From: Phycisphaera mikurensis NBRC 102666
GTDB taxonomy: Bacteria > Planctomycetota > Phycisphaerae > Phycisphaerales > SM1A02
DNA: 14,402 bases
Reading direction: 5' to 3'
NCBI GenBank assembly: GCA_945870475.1
Contig: CAMBSR010000028.1
Coordinates: forward strand, 1 to 14,402
A program made the position numbers and the translations under genes. A model generated the notes under the pieces. The model searched no databases, was not told where the DNA came from, and was given only the letters and a program-made list of their open reading frames with translations. How positions within the stretch are numbered: position 1 is the first letter of the stretch; each line of letters starts with the position of its first letter. Shown here in pieces: positions 1 through 8,470 of this stretch.

Positions 1-645
1 GAGCACGTCTCGCCCGAGCGGTTCCGCCGCGCCATCGAGGAAGGCACGGTGGTCGAGCTGCTGCATCGCGAGACGGTCTCCGCCGGCGACTGCATCCCGC
101 TCGAGAGCGGGCTGTGCCACGCGCTGGGCGCCGGGGTGCTGGTGGCCGAGGTGCAGACCCCGAGCGATACCACGTTCCGCGTCTTCGACTGGAACCGCAA
201 CGACCCCGCGCGTCCGCTCCATGTGGAGCAGGCGATGGCATGCATCCTCTTCGGCGCCGCACAACGGCTGCCGGAGCGGCCCATCACGAGCGTCGCGCGC
301 AGCAGCGCCGCATGGAGCGATGGCCTCCGCGCCGCGGTGCTGTGCGCCAACGAGTACTTCGAGATCGAGGCGATCGAGGCATCGCCCTCGGGCGATGCGG
401 CGCCGATGGGATGCGTCACCGACCACGCACCCGTGGTGCTGATGCTGATGCGCGGCGAGGCCGTGATGGAATCCGAGGGGCATCGCCCCATCCACCTGCG
501 CGCGGGCGACACCGTGCTCCTGCCGGCCGAGCTGGTGCCGACCACCATCGATCTGGCGCCGGAATCCCTTCTCCTTCGAACCACCATGCCCGACCCGGCG
601 CGGCGCATCCGCGACGGCCTTGGATCCGTAGGCAACATCGCATGA
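1..645 (+). CDS. manA: Mannose-6-phosphate isomerase, type I (5'-truncated)
   Basis: This is the C-terminal 214 residues of a class I phosphomannose isomerase, which interconverts mannose-6-phosphate and fructose-6-phosphate in the cytoplasm. The frame is open from base 1, so the start lies upstream of the window. The family signature is clear: a GLCHALGAG segment (His at visible residue 40, matching the zinc-ligand His of the usual GT(I/V)HA motif) followed by AEVQTPSDTTFRVFDW, where Arg60 matches the substrate-phosphate Arg of the SDTTYR motif. A PLHVEQA stretch follows, then a C-terminal cupin-like half ending near residue 200. The usual PSGT before the His reads LESGL here, a divergence that leaves the His in place. 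The stop codon overlaps the start of the next gene in ATGA, so the two are probably co-transcribed and translationally coupled. The family call is firm; the substrate is inferred from the family. Confidence 0.88.
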   Translation, partial: EHVSPERFRRAIEEGTVVELLHRETVSAGDCIPLESGLCHALGAGVLVAEVQTPSDTTFRVFDWNRNDPARPLHVEQAMACILFGAAQRLPERPITSVARSSAAWSDGLRAAVLCANEYFEIEAIEASPSGDAAPMGCVTDHAPVVLMLMRGEAVMESEGHRPIHLRAGDTVLLPAELVPTTIDLAPESLLLRTTMPDPARRIRDGLGSVGNIA

Positions 646-2129
646 ACCCCGTCCGATCGATCGACTGCCGCCACCGCACGGCATGCCTGGTGCTGGCGGT
701 GGCCCTCACGGGCCTTGCATTGGCTCGCCCGTCATCCGCTTGCGCCCAGACCGCACCGCCCGCGCCCAACCCCGGCGGCCAATCGAGTCCGCGTGCGCAG
801 CAACCCGCCGCGCCGGCCATCATCCCACCGCCGTTCCTTCCCGATGCCGGCGCGCAGCCAACGCGCCGCACGGCGACGCCGGGCGCGATGCCCGCGCCCT
901 ACATCACGGGAGCGCGCCAGTTCCTGGTGCAGCCGGGCCAGACGTGGCAGCACCTGCTCGAGGAGATCCAGCCCGGCGACGAGATCATCTTCCCGGCCGG
1001 ATTCCACGTGCCGCAGGTCATCACGGGCCTGCAAGGCACCGCCGAACGCCCGATCTTCCTGCGCAGCCGCGACCCGGTGCCGGCTGCCGTGGCATGCGAG
1101 ACCGATGGATGGATCTTCGTGCGGCCGCGGCACGTGATCGTCGAGAACATCCTGTTCCTCAATCCGCACGGTGCCGCGGTGGTGGTGGACGGAACCGGCG
1201 ACAGCGCCGCGTCCGCGCTCTTCGAGGCGCAGTTCACCATGCGCAACTGCACGGTGACCTGCACCCGCAAGGATCCGGAGCAGGATGCCGTGCGCATCCG
1301 CAACGTCTCCGACGTGCGCGTGGACCAGGTGCGCGTGGATGGCTGGAACGACGCCGCCGTGGAGATCACCGACGCGCGGCGCGTCCTGGTGCGCGGCCTG
1401 CTGATGGCGCCGTCCACGCAGATGCAGCAATCGGTGGGCGTCAAGGTGCAAGGAAGCTCCGGCCAGGTCTCGATCACGGGATGCTCGTTCAACAAGGTGG
1501 TGCGCACCGGCGTGCGTGTCGGCACGCCGTGCCCCGGCGGCGACCGCGGCGCGGCGCGCCCCGTGGAACAGGTGCGCATCGACCGATGCCTCTTCGAGGA
1601 CCCCGGCCAGCTCCTCGAGATCGTCAATGCACGCGACCTGGTGCTCTCGCGCGCCACGGTGGTCAACCCCACCGCCGCGATCTACTCCATCCCCGCGGAT
1701 GCCGGCACCGTCGAGCAGGTGCTCGTGGAGCGTTGCCTCGCGTTCTGGTTCCCGGGGACGCTCGCCAGGTTCAGCCCGCATCCGGACCGGATCCCGCCGA
1801 CCGCCGTGACGCTTGCGGAGAACCTCTGGTACTCGCTGGAACTGCCCACGGCGTGGGAGGCGCTCGGCGCCCCGTTCGGCTACCAGGCGATGCCGCAGCA
1901 CATCTCGCCGGACCCCGGGATGGACATCACCACGCTCCGCCCGCGCAATGGCGAGGCCATCCGCTACGGGGCGTACAGCATGGCGGCACCCACCTCGGCA
2001 CGGCCCTCGGACAACCCGGTGGACGGTCCCGAGCTTCCGCCCGTTCGCAAGCCGGAGGCCCCGCCGCCGGCATCCCGCGGGCGCGGAACGACCCCGGACG
2101 CCCCCGCGGCCCCGAAATCGAGCCCTTGA
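642..2129 (+). CDS. Secreted right-handed parallel beta-helix protein
   Basis: This 495-residue protein has an N-terminal signal peptide (hydrophobic core about residues 14-28, likely cleavage after the ACA at 33-35). A Pro/Ala-rich linker runs to about residue 88. Residues 92-395 look like a right-handed parallel beta-helix of the pectate-lyase/NosD type: PGDEIIFPAG at 111-120, then GTAERPIFLRS, then repeated short strands such as HVIVENILFLNP, FTMRNCTVT, VRVDQVRVDG, VSITGCSFN and VRIDRCLFED. The C-terminal tail (449-495) is rich in proline. I see no catalytic signature that would define a lyase or hydrolase, so it may be a structural or carbohydrate-binding exported protein. The start chosen is the ATG at 642, which overlaps the manA stop in ATGA and directly precedes the signal peptide; no strong Shine-Dalgarno is seen, which fits coupling. 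Fold is probable and function unknown. Confidence 0.8.
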   Translation: MNPVRSIDCRHRTACLVLAVALTGLALARPSSACAQTAPPAPNPGGQSSPRAQQPAAPAIIPPPFLPDAGAQPTRRTATPGAMPAPYITGARQFLVQPGQTWQHLLEEIQPGDEIIFPAGFHVPQVITGLQGTAERPIFLRSRDPVPAAVACETDGWIFVRPRHVIVENILFLNPHGAAVVVDGTGDSAASALFEAQFTMRNCTVTCTRKDPEQDAVRIRNVSDVRVDQVRVDGWNDAAVEITDARRVLVRGLLMAPSTQMQQSVGVKVQGSSGQVSITGCSFNKVVRTGVRVGTPCPGGDRGAARPVEQVRIDRCLFEDPGQLLEIVNARDLVLSRATVVNPTAAIYSIPADAGTVEQVLVERCLAFWFPGTLARFSPHPDRIPPTAVTLAENLWYSLELPTAWEALGAPFGYQAMPQHISPDPGMDITTLRPRNGEAIRYGAYSMAAPTSARPSDNPVDGPELPPVRKPEAPPPASRGRGTTPDAPAAPKSSP

Positions 2130-2295
2130 CCCCCGACAGGCCTCCCTGCAGGCCGCCGCCGACATGGCTTCCCACTATCATCCCCGACCCCCGTGCTCGC
2201 CACGGGGCGTGGACTTTCCAGACGGGCCTGCCGCCGCGGCGCGACCGGCCCTTCAACCCTGACGCCGCACGACTCCAGCACGGAGCCACCGAAAC
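2130..2295 (+). promoter_or_regulatory. atpD upstream region: candidate promoter and leader hairpin
   Basis: A TATCAT box at 2176-2181 is a good -10 candidate and would give a leader of about 108 nt before atpD. No convincing -35 is visible in this GC-rich stretch. Right at the predicted start of transcription is a 7-bp hairpin, CCCCGTG (2189-2195) and CACGGGG (2201-2207) with a 5-nt loop. Upstream, GGCCT (2139-2143) and AGGCC (2150-2154) form a weaker stem just after the preceding gene and lack a T-tract. A GGAG at 2282-2285 lies 10 nt before the atpD ATG and is the likely ribosome binding site. Promoter assignment is inference. Confidence 0.4.
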
Positions 2296-3738
<1,443 letters not shown>

Positions 3739-3780
3739 ACCGCGATCGGCCGCCCGCGGGCCGAGACCACCTGACACTCC

Positions 3781-3817
3781 CGACGCGGGACGCACATGCG
3801 TCCCGCGTCGTGTTTTT
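3781..3817 (+). terminator. Intrinsic terminator of atpD
   Basis: A perfect 13-bp stem pairs 3781-3793 (CGACGCGGGACGC) with 3798-3810 (GCGTCCCGCGTCG) around an ACAT loop, and a run of five T (3813-3817) follows at once. It begins 42 nt after the atpD stop codon. This is a textbook rho-independent terminator and the clearest one in the window. Confidence 0.93.
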
Positions 3818-3893
3818 GCGGCGGATCGCGCCCCCGCGTGCCCTGCGTGCGCCCCACGGACGTGGCCCGCTTCCGATGCGCGCAGCGCGGTGG

Positions 3894-3899
3894 TAGGGT
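3894..3899 (+). promoter_or_regulatory. Candidate -10 box (TAGGGT) for a leaderless transcript
   Basis: TAGGGT ends 6 nt before the ATG at 3906, which would place the transcription start at or next to the start codon. The same TANNNT-to-ATG arrangement occurs before the DUF1573 and transketolase genes. The GGG could alternatively act as a weak Shine-Dalgarno. Confidence 0.4.
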
Positions 3900-3905
3900 G
3901 CGCCC

Positions 3906-4385
3906 ATGGTGATCGTCGCCGCCCTGGTCATTCTCCTGCTGCAGACCCCGCCGGCCAAAGCGCCGCCGGTGCCGCAGAACCCTGGCCCAAGCAGGCTGAT
4001 CGAGCGGCCGACGTTGCGGCCAAGCCGCGCCGACAACGCGCGCGAGAACCTGGCGCGCGACCCCAATGAACCGAAGCAGGCCGCGGAGACGCCGGAACCG
4101 GAAGCCCCGAGCGAGCCGGAACCCGCTGCGGCAGCCCCCGCGCCTGCACCCGCACCGCCTGCCCCGCCCGCGGCCGGGCTGGCACCGATGGCGCCGTCCG
4201 CCGTGTCACCGGGTGCGACGCCGCCCACCGCAACTGCTGCGGCGCTGAATGCACCCGCCGCGGTCCCCGCCAAGGGTGCCGCCGCGTGGCTCAGCCTGCT
4301 GCCGATCGGCGCACCGCTCGCGATGCTGATCGGGCCGGGCATCGGCCTGCTCTGGATGGCAGCGCGACGCGGCACCGCGCAGTGA
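3906..4385 (+). CDS. Small Pro/Ala-rich membrane-anchored hypothetical protein
   Basis: I do not recognise this 159-residue protein. It has a short hydrophobic N-terminus (residues 2-12), a charged stretch with RPSRADNARENLARDPNEP (about 38-56), and a long low-complexity Pro/Ala/Glu linker (about 57-125) that includes alternating Ala-Pro. A hydrophobic C-terminal segment (about 128-152) ends in a short basic tail, as expected for a membrane anchor. It lies after the atpD terminator, so it is a separate transcription unit, and it converges on the lipoprotein gene ending at 4439. Support for its being real is the start context (TAGGGT 6 nt before the ATG), sensible membrane topology and tight packing. 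Its composition is so biased that homology cannot be judged, and part of the signal could be high-GC noise. Confidence 0.55.
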   Translation: MVIVAALVILLLQTPPAKAPPVPQNPGPSRLIERPTLRPSRADNARENLARDPNEPKQAAETPEPEAPSEPEPAAAAPAPAPAPPAPPAAGLAPMAPSAVSPGATPPTATAAALNAPAAVPAKGAAAWLSLLPIGAPLAMLIGPGIGLLWMAARRGTAQ

Positions 4386-4438
4386 ACGCACGGGCAACTC
4401 GGTGCAATGGAGAATTCGAGGCGTGATCGGCCGCGCGG

Positions 4439-4861
4439 TCAGCGTGCAGGCGCCGGCACCGCCGCGGGAGGTTGCGCGGGCACATCCACCGGGTCCTTCG
4501 ACCGCGCATTGGTGGCCCACGACGCCGGCCGGAAGCCGTTGACGGTGCCGTCCGGCCCGAAGAACACGCACCACGCGCGCTCGTCGGCTTCGTCGGGAAA
4601 CATCGCGCGGGTACCGAAGCTCGAGAGCGTGTCGCCGTACTGCCAGCGCTCGCCGCGCGCCGAGCTGCGGCGACGCTCGGCGTTGGGGTCCGGCGGCGGC
4701 GGAACGTAGGTGGACGACGGCTGCCCGAGCACGGACTCGACCTCCGCACGCGTCATGCCGGCGTGGATGCGATTCCAGTTGGTCTCGTAGCGCGGCGACT
4801 CGCAGCCGGCGAGCACCAGCGCTGCCGCCGCCAGGGCCATGCCGGCACCGGGACGCTTCAC
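4439..4861 (-). CDS. BamE/SmpA-like lipoprotein
   Basis: This 140-residue protein starts at a GTG (4861) that overlaps the stop of the upstream peptidase gene in GTGA. The N-terminus is a lipoprotein signal with lipobox LAGC at 17-20, so Cys20 is the probable lipidated residue. Residues 29-50 (NRIHAGMTRAEVESVLGQPS) match the conserved core of the SmpA/OmlA/BamE fold: a GMT...VxxxLGxPs helix-turn. Residues 71-110 hold WQYGDTLSSFG and a CVFFGPDGTVNGF strand, typical of the remaining beta strands. It carries a PPPP run at 54-57 and a Pro/Ala-rich end. Other small lipoproteins share this fold, so a role in outer-membrane protein assembly is not proved. It is the last gene of the DUF1573-peptidase-lipoprotein cluster. 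Confidence 0.75.
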   Translation of the reverse strand: MKRPGAGMALAAAALVLAGCESPRYETNWNRIHAGMTRAEVESVLGQPSSTYVPPPPDPNAERRRSSARGERWQYGDTLSSFGTRAMFPDEADERAWCVFFGPDGTVNGFRPASWATNARSKDPVDVPAQPPAAVPAPAR

Positions 4862-6861
4862 CGGCCGATCCTCCCGAGCGCCGCCGCGCAATCCGCGGCG
4901 AGCGGCGCCACGTCGATGCCCGCGCCCACGGCGCGGCGCATCCAGAGGTCCGGCGTGACACGGCCGATGGAGCAGATGCGCTTGGTCTCGGCAGCCAGGT
5001 CCTTGCCGTACATGTGCGACCGCACCTGGTGGCTGATGACATGGCCAAGCGTGTAGTCGGCGAGATACAGCGGGTGCCCCACCATGTGCTGGTACGCGGC
5101 CAGGATGCGCGTGTGGTCCGGGCCGAAGTCCTGCTCGTAGTGGCGGCTCCAGACCTCGGCGGCGATCGCGAGCGTCGCATCGCGGAGCGCCGCCGGCGTG
5201 GCGCCGGGGTTCGCGTAGATCCAGCGCCACATGCGAAGCTCCACCAGGCTGGGGCCCGCGATCTGGCGAGCGGCCAGCATGGTGGCGATGGCATCGATGT
5301 CGCGGGCGCGCTGCGCGTCGGCGCTGTCCTCGATCCCCAGTACGCGCTTGGCGAGCGACTGGTAGAGGAACGCGAATGCCTCCGTGCACGCCGTGTTCGG
5401 CACGTTCTGCAGCGCAGGGCGCGGCGCCCAGAACGCGCTGTAGAGCTGCTCCAGGTTGTGGCCGAGCTCGTGCATGGCGGTGTCGAATCCGTCCCAGCCG
5501 AGCTCGTCCTTCAGGCGGTTGGTGCGCAGCCACGCGCCGTAGCCCGGCAGCATGGGCCGCATGGCGTGGCCCGAGCCCTTGGCGATCTCGACGCTGATGC
5601 GGGTCCCCAGGAAGTCCGCCTCGTCGGCCGGGAAGCCGAGCTCGCGGAGCACCTGCGGCAGCGCTGCCTGGAAGGCGTGCTCGTCGGCGAAGCGCGCCTT
5701 GACGGCGGCATTCATCTCGGCGGCAGGCTTCGATTCGGCCACGTCCTCGAAGTAGATGTCCTGCGGCTCGAGCGAACGCCCGAGCCGGGCGCGGAGGAAC
5801 GCGGCGAGCGGCACACGCACCGGGTGATCGAGGAGATCGATGAGGAGTCGCTCGACATCGGCCTCCGGGATCTCGCGCGCGAGGTCGAACTTGCGCGCGA
5901 TGGCGGTGGGCGCCTCGGGATACATGGGGTCGAAGCGTGCGCCCACCGCATGATGCTCGAGGATGTGCCGGTAGCGCTCGGGGCCCACGGTGTCCTCGGC
6001 CTTCACGGCGACGCCGCCGACGGTGTTGTGCGCGGGATCCCACGCCGCGCCGGCGGTGCGGCGCTCCATGACGGCACGCGGGATGGAGCCGTCGATGTGG
6101 CGCGCCATCACCCACATGAGGGCGTGCTGCTTGTCGAGGCCGTCCTGGTCGCCGTAGCCCGCCTTGATCTCCTCGCGCACCAGCCAGTGGGCCAGCAGCG
6201 CGCGATCGGGCTCGAACCACCGCTTGCCCTTGGCATCGACCATGGTGCCCACCGGCACGTGGAACGAGGCGACGAAGTTCTGCGCCTCGTGCCCGACGCG
6301 CCGGGCGTGGTCAGCGAGTTCCGAGGGAATGCGCGGGCCGAACTGCTGCGCAACGCGCGCGGCGGCCCATTCCTCGGTGTTCCATGCACTGCCGTGGCCG
6401 AGCATGGCGCGCAGGTCCGGGCGCTCGAAGTTGAGGAGCGCGATGAACGCCACCTTCTGGCGGTACAGCTGGTCGGAGATGTCGGGCGCCGGGTCGAACG
6501 AGGCGATCACGTCGTCGACGCCGGGGAATTCGTCGCCTGCGAGGTCGTTCCACCGGCGCAGGGAGCGGCGCATTTCGTAGAGGTGGCCGCCGATCTGGCG
6601 GAGCGTCTCCTCGAGGCGCGCCAGGAGGCGGGTGCGCTCGGCGGCATTGGCCACGTAGTGCTTGGCGCAGAACGCGGAGAAGGCAGCGGCATCGCCGTCG
6701 CCGGCCGTCCAGCGGTCCGCGACGCGCGCCACGCCGGCAACGGCGGCGGTGCGCGAGGAGTCCCCGTGTGCGGCAACGATGGCATCGACCGCGGCGACGC
6801 GGTCGGCAGGGCAAAGCGGTGCGGCAGCGGACGCGGCTGCGGCGATTCCTGGATCGGACAT
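4858..6861 (-). CDS. M3-like zinc metallopeptidase
   Basis: This 667-residue protein is a probable gluzincin peptidase related to family M3 (oligopeptidase A/oligoendopeptidase F group). The zinc site is HELGH at 464-468, with a likely third ligand Glu494 in ACTEAFAF, the spacing expected of M3 enzymes. The C-terminal segment YLADYTLGHVISHQVRSHMY (about 599-618) matches the M3 region whose Tyr and His contact substrate. The N-terminal half is mostly helical and diverged, as in M3 proteins. No signal peptide or membrane segment is visible, so a cytoplasmic site is likely, cleaving small peptides. The ATG at 6861 has a good AGGAG 6 nt upstream. The gene sits 33 nt after the DUF1573 gene and overlaps the lipoprotein start by 4 nt. 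Family placement is reasonable; the substrate is unknown, and it may represent a subfamily of its own. Confidence 0.8.
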   Translation of the reverse strand: MSDPGIAAAASAAAPLCPADRVAAVDAIVAAHGDSSRTAAVAGVARVADRWTAGDGDAAAFSAFCAKHYVANAAERTRLLARLEETLRQIGGHLYEMRRSLRRWNDLAGDEFPGVDDVIASFDPAPDISDQLYRQKVAFIALLNFERPDLRAMLGHGSAWNTEEWAAARVAQQFGPRIPSELADHARRVGHEAQNFVASFHVPVGTMVDAKGKRWFEPDRALLAHWLVREEIKAGYGDQDGLDKQHALMWVMARHIDGSIPRAVMERRTAGAAWDPAHNTVGGVAVKAEDTVGPERYRHILEHHAVGARFDPMYPEAPTAIARKFDLAREIPEADVERLLIDLLDHPVRVPLAAFLRARLGRSLEPQDIYFEDVAESKPAAEMNAAVKARFADEHAFQAALPQVLRELGFPADEADFLGTRISVEIAKGSGHAMRPMLPGYGAWLRTNRLKDELGWDGFDTAMHELGHNLEQLYSAFWAPRPALQNVPNTACTEAFAFLYQSLAKRVLGIEDSADAQRARDIDAIATMLAARQIAGPSLVELRMWRWIYANPGATPAALRDATLAIAAEVWSRHYEQDFGPDHTRILAAYQHMVGHPLYLADYTLGHVISHQVRSHMYGKDLAAETKRICSIGRVTPDLWMRRAVGAGIDVAPLAADCAAALGRIGR

Positions 6862-6894
6862 GTGGTTCTCCTGGCGGGTTCCGCCGAAATGCGA

Positions 6895-8079
6895 TCAGCG
6901 CGAAGGCACGGCCGCGGGAGCGGCACGCTCCGCCGGCATGGCAGACGCGGGCGGCGTGGCGGGCATGGGCGGCGGGCTCTTCGACGGCGGCCCCTGCACG
7001 GGATTGCACCCCGCGCAGCCGGTGGCCGCCTTCGGGCGCACCGAGGCGAAGAAGGTGAGCGTCTGCTCCTTCTCGCGGCCGTACAGCTTCACCAGCCCGT
7101 ACAGCAGGCCCTCGCGCGGGCTCTTCGGCGTGATGCGGGCGCTGACCTTGCGCAGCTTGCCTTCGACCTGCTGGCCGAGCATCTGCACCTGGATCTCGGG
7201 CGAGACGCTCTCGATCGCCAGGATCTCCTCGCCCGGATCGTCCATCTCCAGCGAGACGTCGACGCTGCCGCCGACGTCGATGCGACCGCCGTTGATGCGG
7301 TAGTCCTTCATGCGGAACGCGGAGCTCGGGATGGTGCGCTCGCTGCGGACCCAGACATCGAAGATCGGGCAGTCGGCGCGGTCGGTCTCGATGGCGAGGT
7401 AGGCGGGATACTCCGGCGCCCATGTGTCGAGATCGAACTTCAGGAGGTACTGGGCGCGCGGCGCCTCGCCTGCGTTGAAGCCGATGAACTCGGGCACGCG
7501 GCCGCCGATGGCACAGATGGTGAAGGGCTTCTTGTCGACGCTCTCCACGATGAAGCGCCCCTGGCGCGGCTTGCCTTCCACGGCGTTGATGATGGGCGGG
7601 ACGGCGCGCACCGGCATGGCGGTCTCGCCGCGCAGCTGGATGTCGAGCACCTTGGCGTAGCCATCCACCAGGACGCGGATGCTGGCGCGGTGCGACTGCG
7701 GCATCGAGGCGCCTTCGAGCACCGCTTCGAGCGGCGCGGATTCACCGGGCTTGAGGACCGTGCCGGTCAGGCTGCTGGTGGTGGTGCACTTGCAGCTGGG
7801 CGTGACCGCGGCGATGGTGAGCGGCTTGTCGCCGGTGTTCTTCAGGATGACGGTGCCCTTGCCGCCGACGCGCGGGGCCATGAAGCCAAGGTCGACCACT
7901 GGGGGCTCGACGGAAATCGGGGGCAGCGAGTCGATGACGCCGGAGACATCGATCGGAGGTGCCGCAGGGGCGGCGGGGGCGGCCGGCGCGGCGGGAGCCT
8001 GCGCGAACGCGAGGCCAGCCGGAGCCAGGCAAAGCGAGAGCGCAGTGAAAATCAGGCAGGCGTGGGGGCTGCGGGTCAT
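6895..8079 (-). CDS. Secreted DUF1573-domain protein
   Basis: This 394-residue exported protein has a signal peptide (hydrophobic core about 9-24, cleavage near AFA-QA at 25-28) followed by an Ala-Pro repeat linker (28-42). Residues 59-122 form a DUF1573 domain: PPVVDLGFMAP, then GTVILKNTGDKPLTI, then the hallmark SCKCTTT (95-101) and LKPGES. This is an immunoglobulin-like fold common in planctomycetes and Bacteroidetes and related to ASPM-SPD-2-Hydin domains. Further beta-rich sequence follows to about 348. The tail has a CxxC at 355-358 and then a Pro-rich end. The first ATG in frame (8079) is chosen because the signal peptide begins there; no Shine-Dalgarno is seen, but a TACACT box lies 9 nt upstream. 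It appears to lead the operon with the peptidase and lipoprotein. Function is unknown. Confidence 0.85.
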   Translation of the reverse strand: MTRSPHACLIFTALSLCLAPAGLAFAQAPAAPAAPAAPAAPPIDVSGVIDSLPPISVEPPVVDLGFMAPRVGGKGTVILKNTGDKPLTIAAVTPSCKCTTTSSLTGTVLKPGESAPLEAVLEGASMPQSHRASIRVLVDGYAKVLDIQLRGETAMPVRAVPPIINAVEGKPRQGRFIVESVDKKPFTICAIGGRVPEFIGFNAGEAPRAQYLLKFDLDTWAPEYPAYLAIETDRADCPIFDVWVRSERTIPSSAFRMKDYRINGGRIDVGGSVDVSLEMDDPGEEILAIESVSPEIQVQMLGQQVEGKLRKVSARITPKSPREGLLYGLVKLYGREKEQTLTFFASVRPKAATGCAGCNPVQGPPSKSPPPMPATPPASAMPAERAAPAAVPSR

Positions 8080-8088
8080 GGAAAGAGA

Positions 8089-8094
8089 AGTGTA
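8089..8094 (-). promoter_or_regulatory. Candidate -10 box (TACACT) for the DUF1573 gene
   Basis: Read on the minus strand, TACACT is separated from the ATG at 8079 by 9 nt, with no room for a Shine-Dalgarno. Transcription would begin within a few bases of the start codon. No clear -35 is visible. Confidence 0.4.
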
Positions 8095-8134
8095 GGGGCC
8101 TGTGAGGGGCAACCCCGCCGCCAACGCGAGCAGA

Positions 8135-8166
8135 GGCCGCTGTTACCGGATCCAGGTAGGGCGGCC
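8135..8166. promoter_or_regulatory. Interrupted palindrome, possible operator
   Basis: GGCCGC (8135-8140) pairs with GCGGCC (8161-8166), and inside it TACC (8144-8147) pairs with GGTA (8155-8158) around a GGATCC-containing centre. It lies between the two divergent candidate promoters, about 40-70 bp upstream of the DUF1573 promoter box. It could be an operator or a chance GC-rich palindrome; there is no direct evidence of binding. Confidence 0.22.
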
Positions 8167-8207
8167 GCAGGGCCTCCCAGGCACAATTGCCCAACAAATG
8201 AAAAACC

Positions 8208-8240
8208 TTTACTTCCCATGATGCATTCGGGGGCTAGATT
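8208..8240 (+). promoter_or_regulatory. Candidate promoter for the leader/ncRNA upstream of efp
   Basis: TAGATT at 8235-8240 is a good -10-like box in the only AT-richer patch of the region. Possible -35 elements are TTCCCA at 8213-8218 (spacer 16) and TTTACT at 8208-8213 (spacer 21, too long). The transcription start would fall near 8247-8250, just before the row of hairpins. Confidence 0.35.
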
Positions 8241-8249
8241 CCGTCTGTC

Positions 8250-8366
8250 ATGGAGGAGAAAGGCTGGTGGCGCGAAAGCGCTCCCCAACCGAACTCCAAC
8301 TCACGACCGAGGGACCTGGTGACTGCCTGCAGTTCACCCGTCCCCCGCACGCTGCTCGCAGCGTGA
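8250..8366 (+). CDS. Possible leaderless 38-codon ORF upstream of efp
   Basis: An ATG 9 nt after the TAGATT box opens a 38-codon frame that begins MEEKGWWRES and ends RTLLAA before a TGA. The spacing matches the other suspected leaderless genes of the window. Against it, the stretch is also covered by three stable hairpins, codon use is unremarkable, and no domain is visible. It may be a leader peptide or simply an open stretch within a structured RNA. Confidence 0.18.
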   Translation: MEEKGWWRESAPQPNSNSRPRDLVTACSSPVPRTLLAA

Positions 8367-8410
8367 CTTCCAAAGCCCTTTTCCCTCCCTCCGCCCCCAG
8401 GTCCTCACAG

Positions 8411-8470
8411 ACTTGGGGGTATCTCTTTGGGGGGGTATTTCCTTCTTTTGGGGGGGGGTACTTCTTTCCT
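8411..8470 (+). repeat. Three spaced G-runs in a short imperfect direct repeat
   Basis: Runs of 5 (8415-8419), 7 (8429-8435) and 9 G (8450-8458) each sit in a similar frame: T-rich bases before and TA followed by a pyrimidine stretch after, repeated at about 15-21 bp. The third run can be split into two G-tracts, so an intramolecular G-quadruplex is possible, and a C-run at about 8484-8490 could pair with a G-run. The composition is unlike anything else in the window. Confidence 0.7.

Noticed and set aside
5014..8322. A 1102-codon open frame on the + strand antisense to the peptidase and DUF1573 genes
   Set aside because: The opposite strand has recognisable domains throughout. The antisense frame is Arg/Ala/Gly/His-rich with no motif, as expected from GC-rich codon bias.
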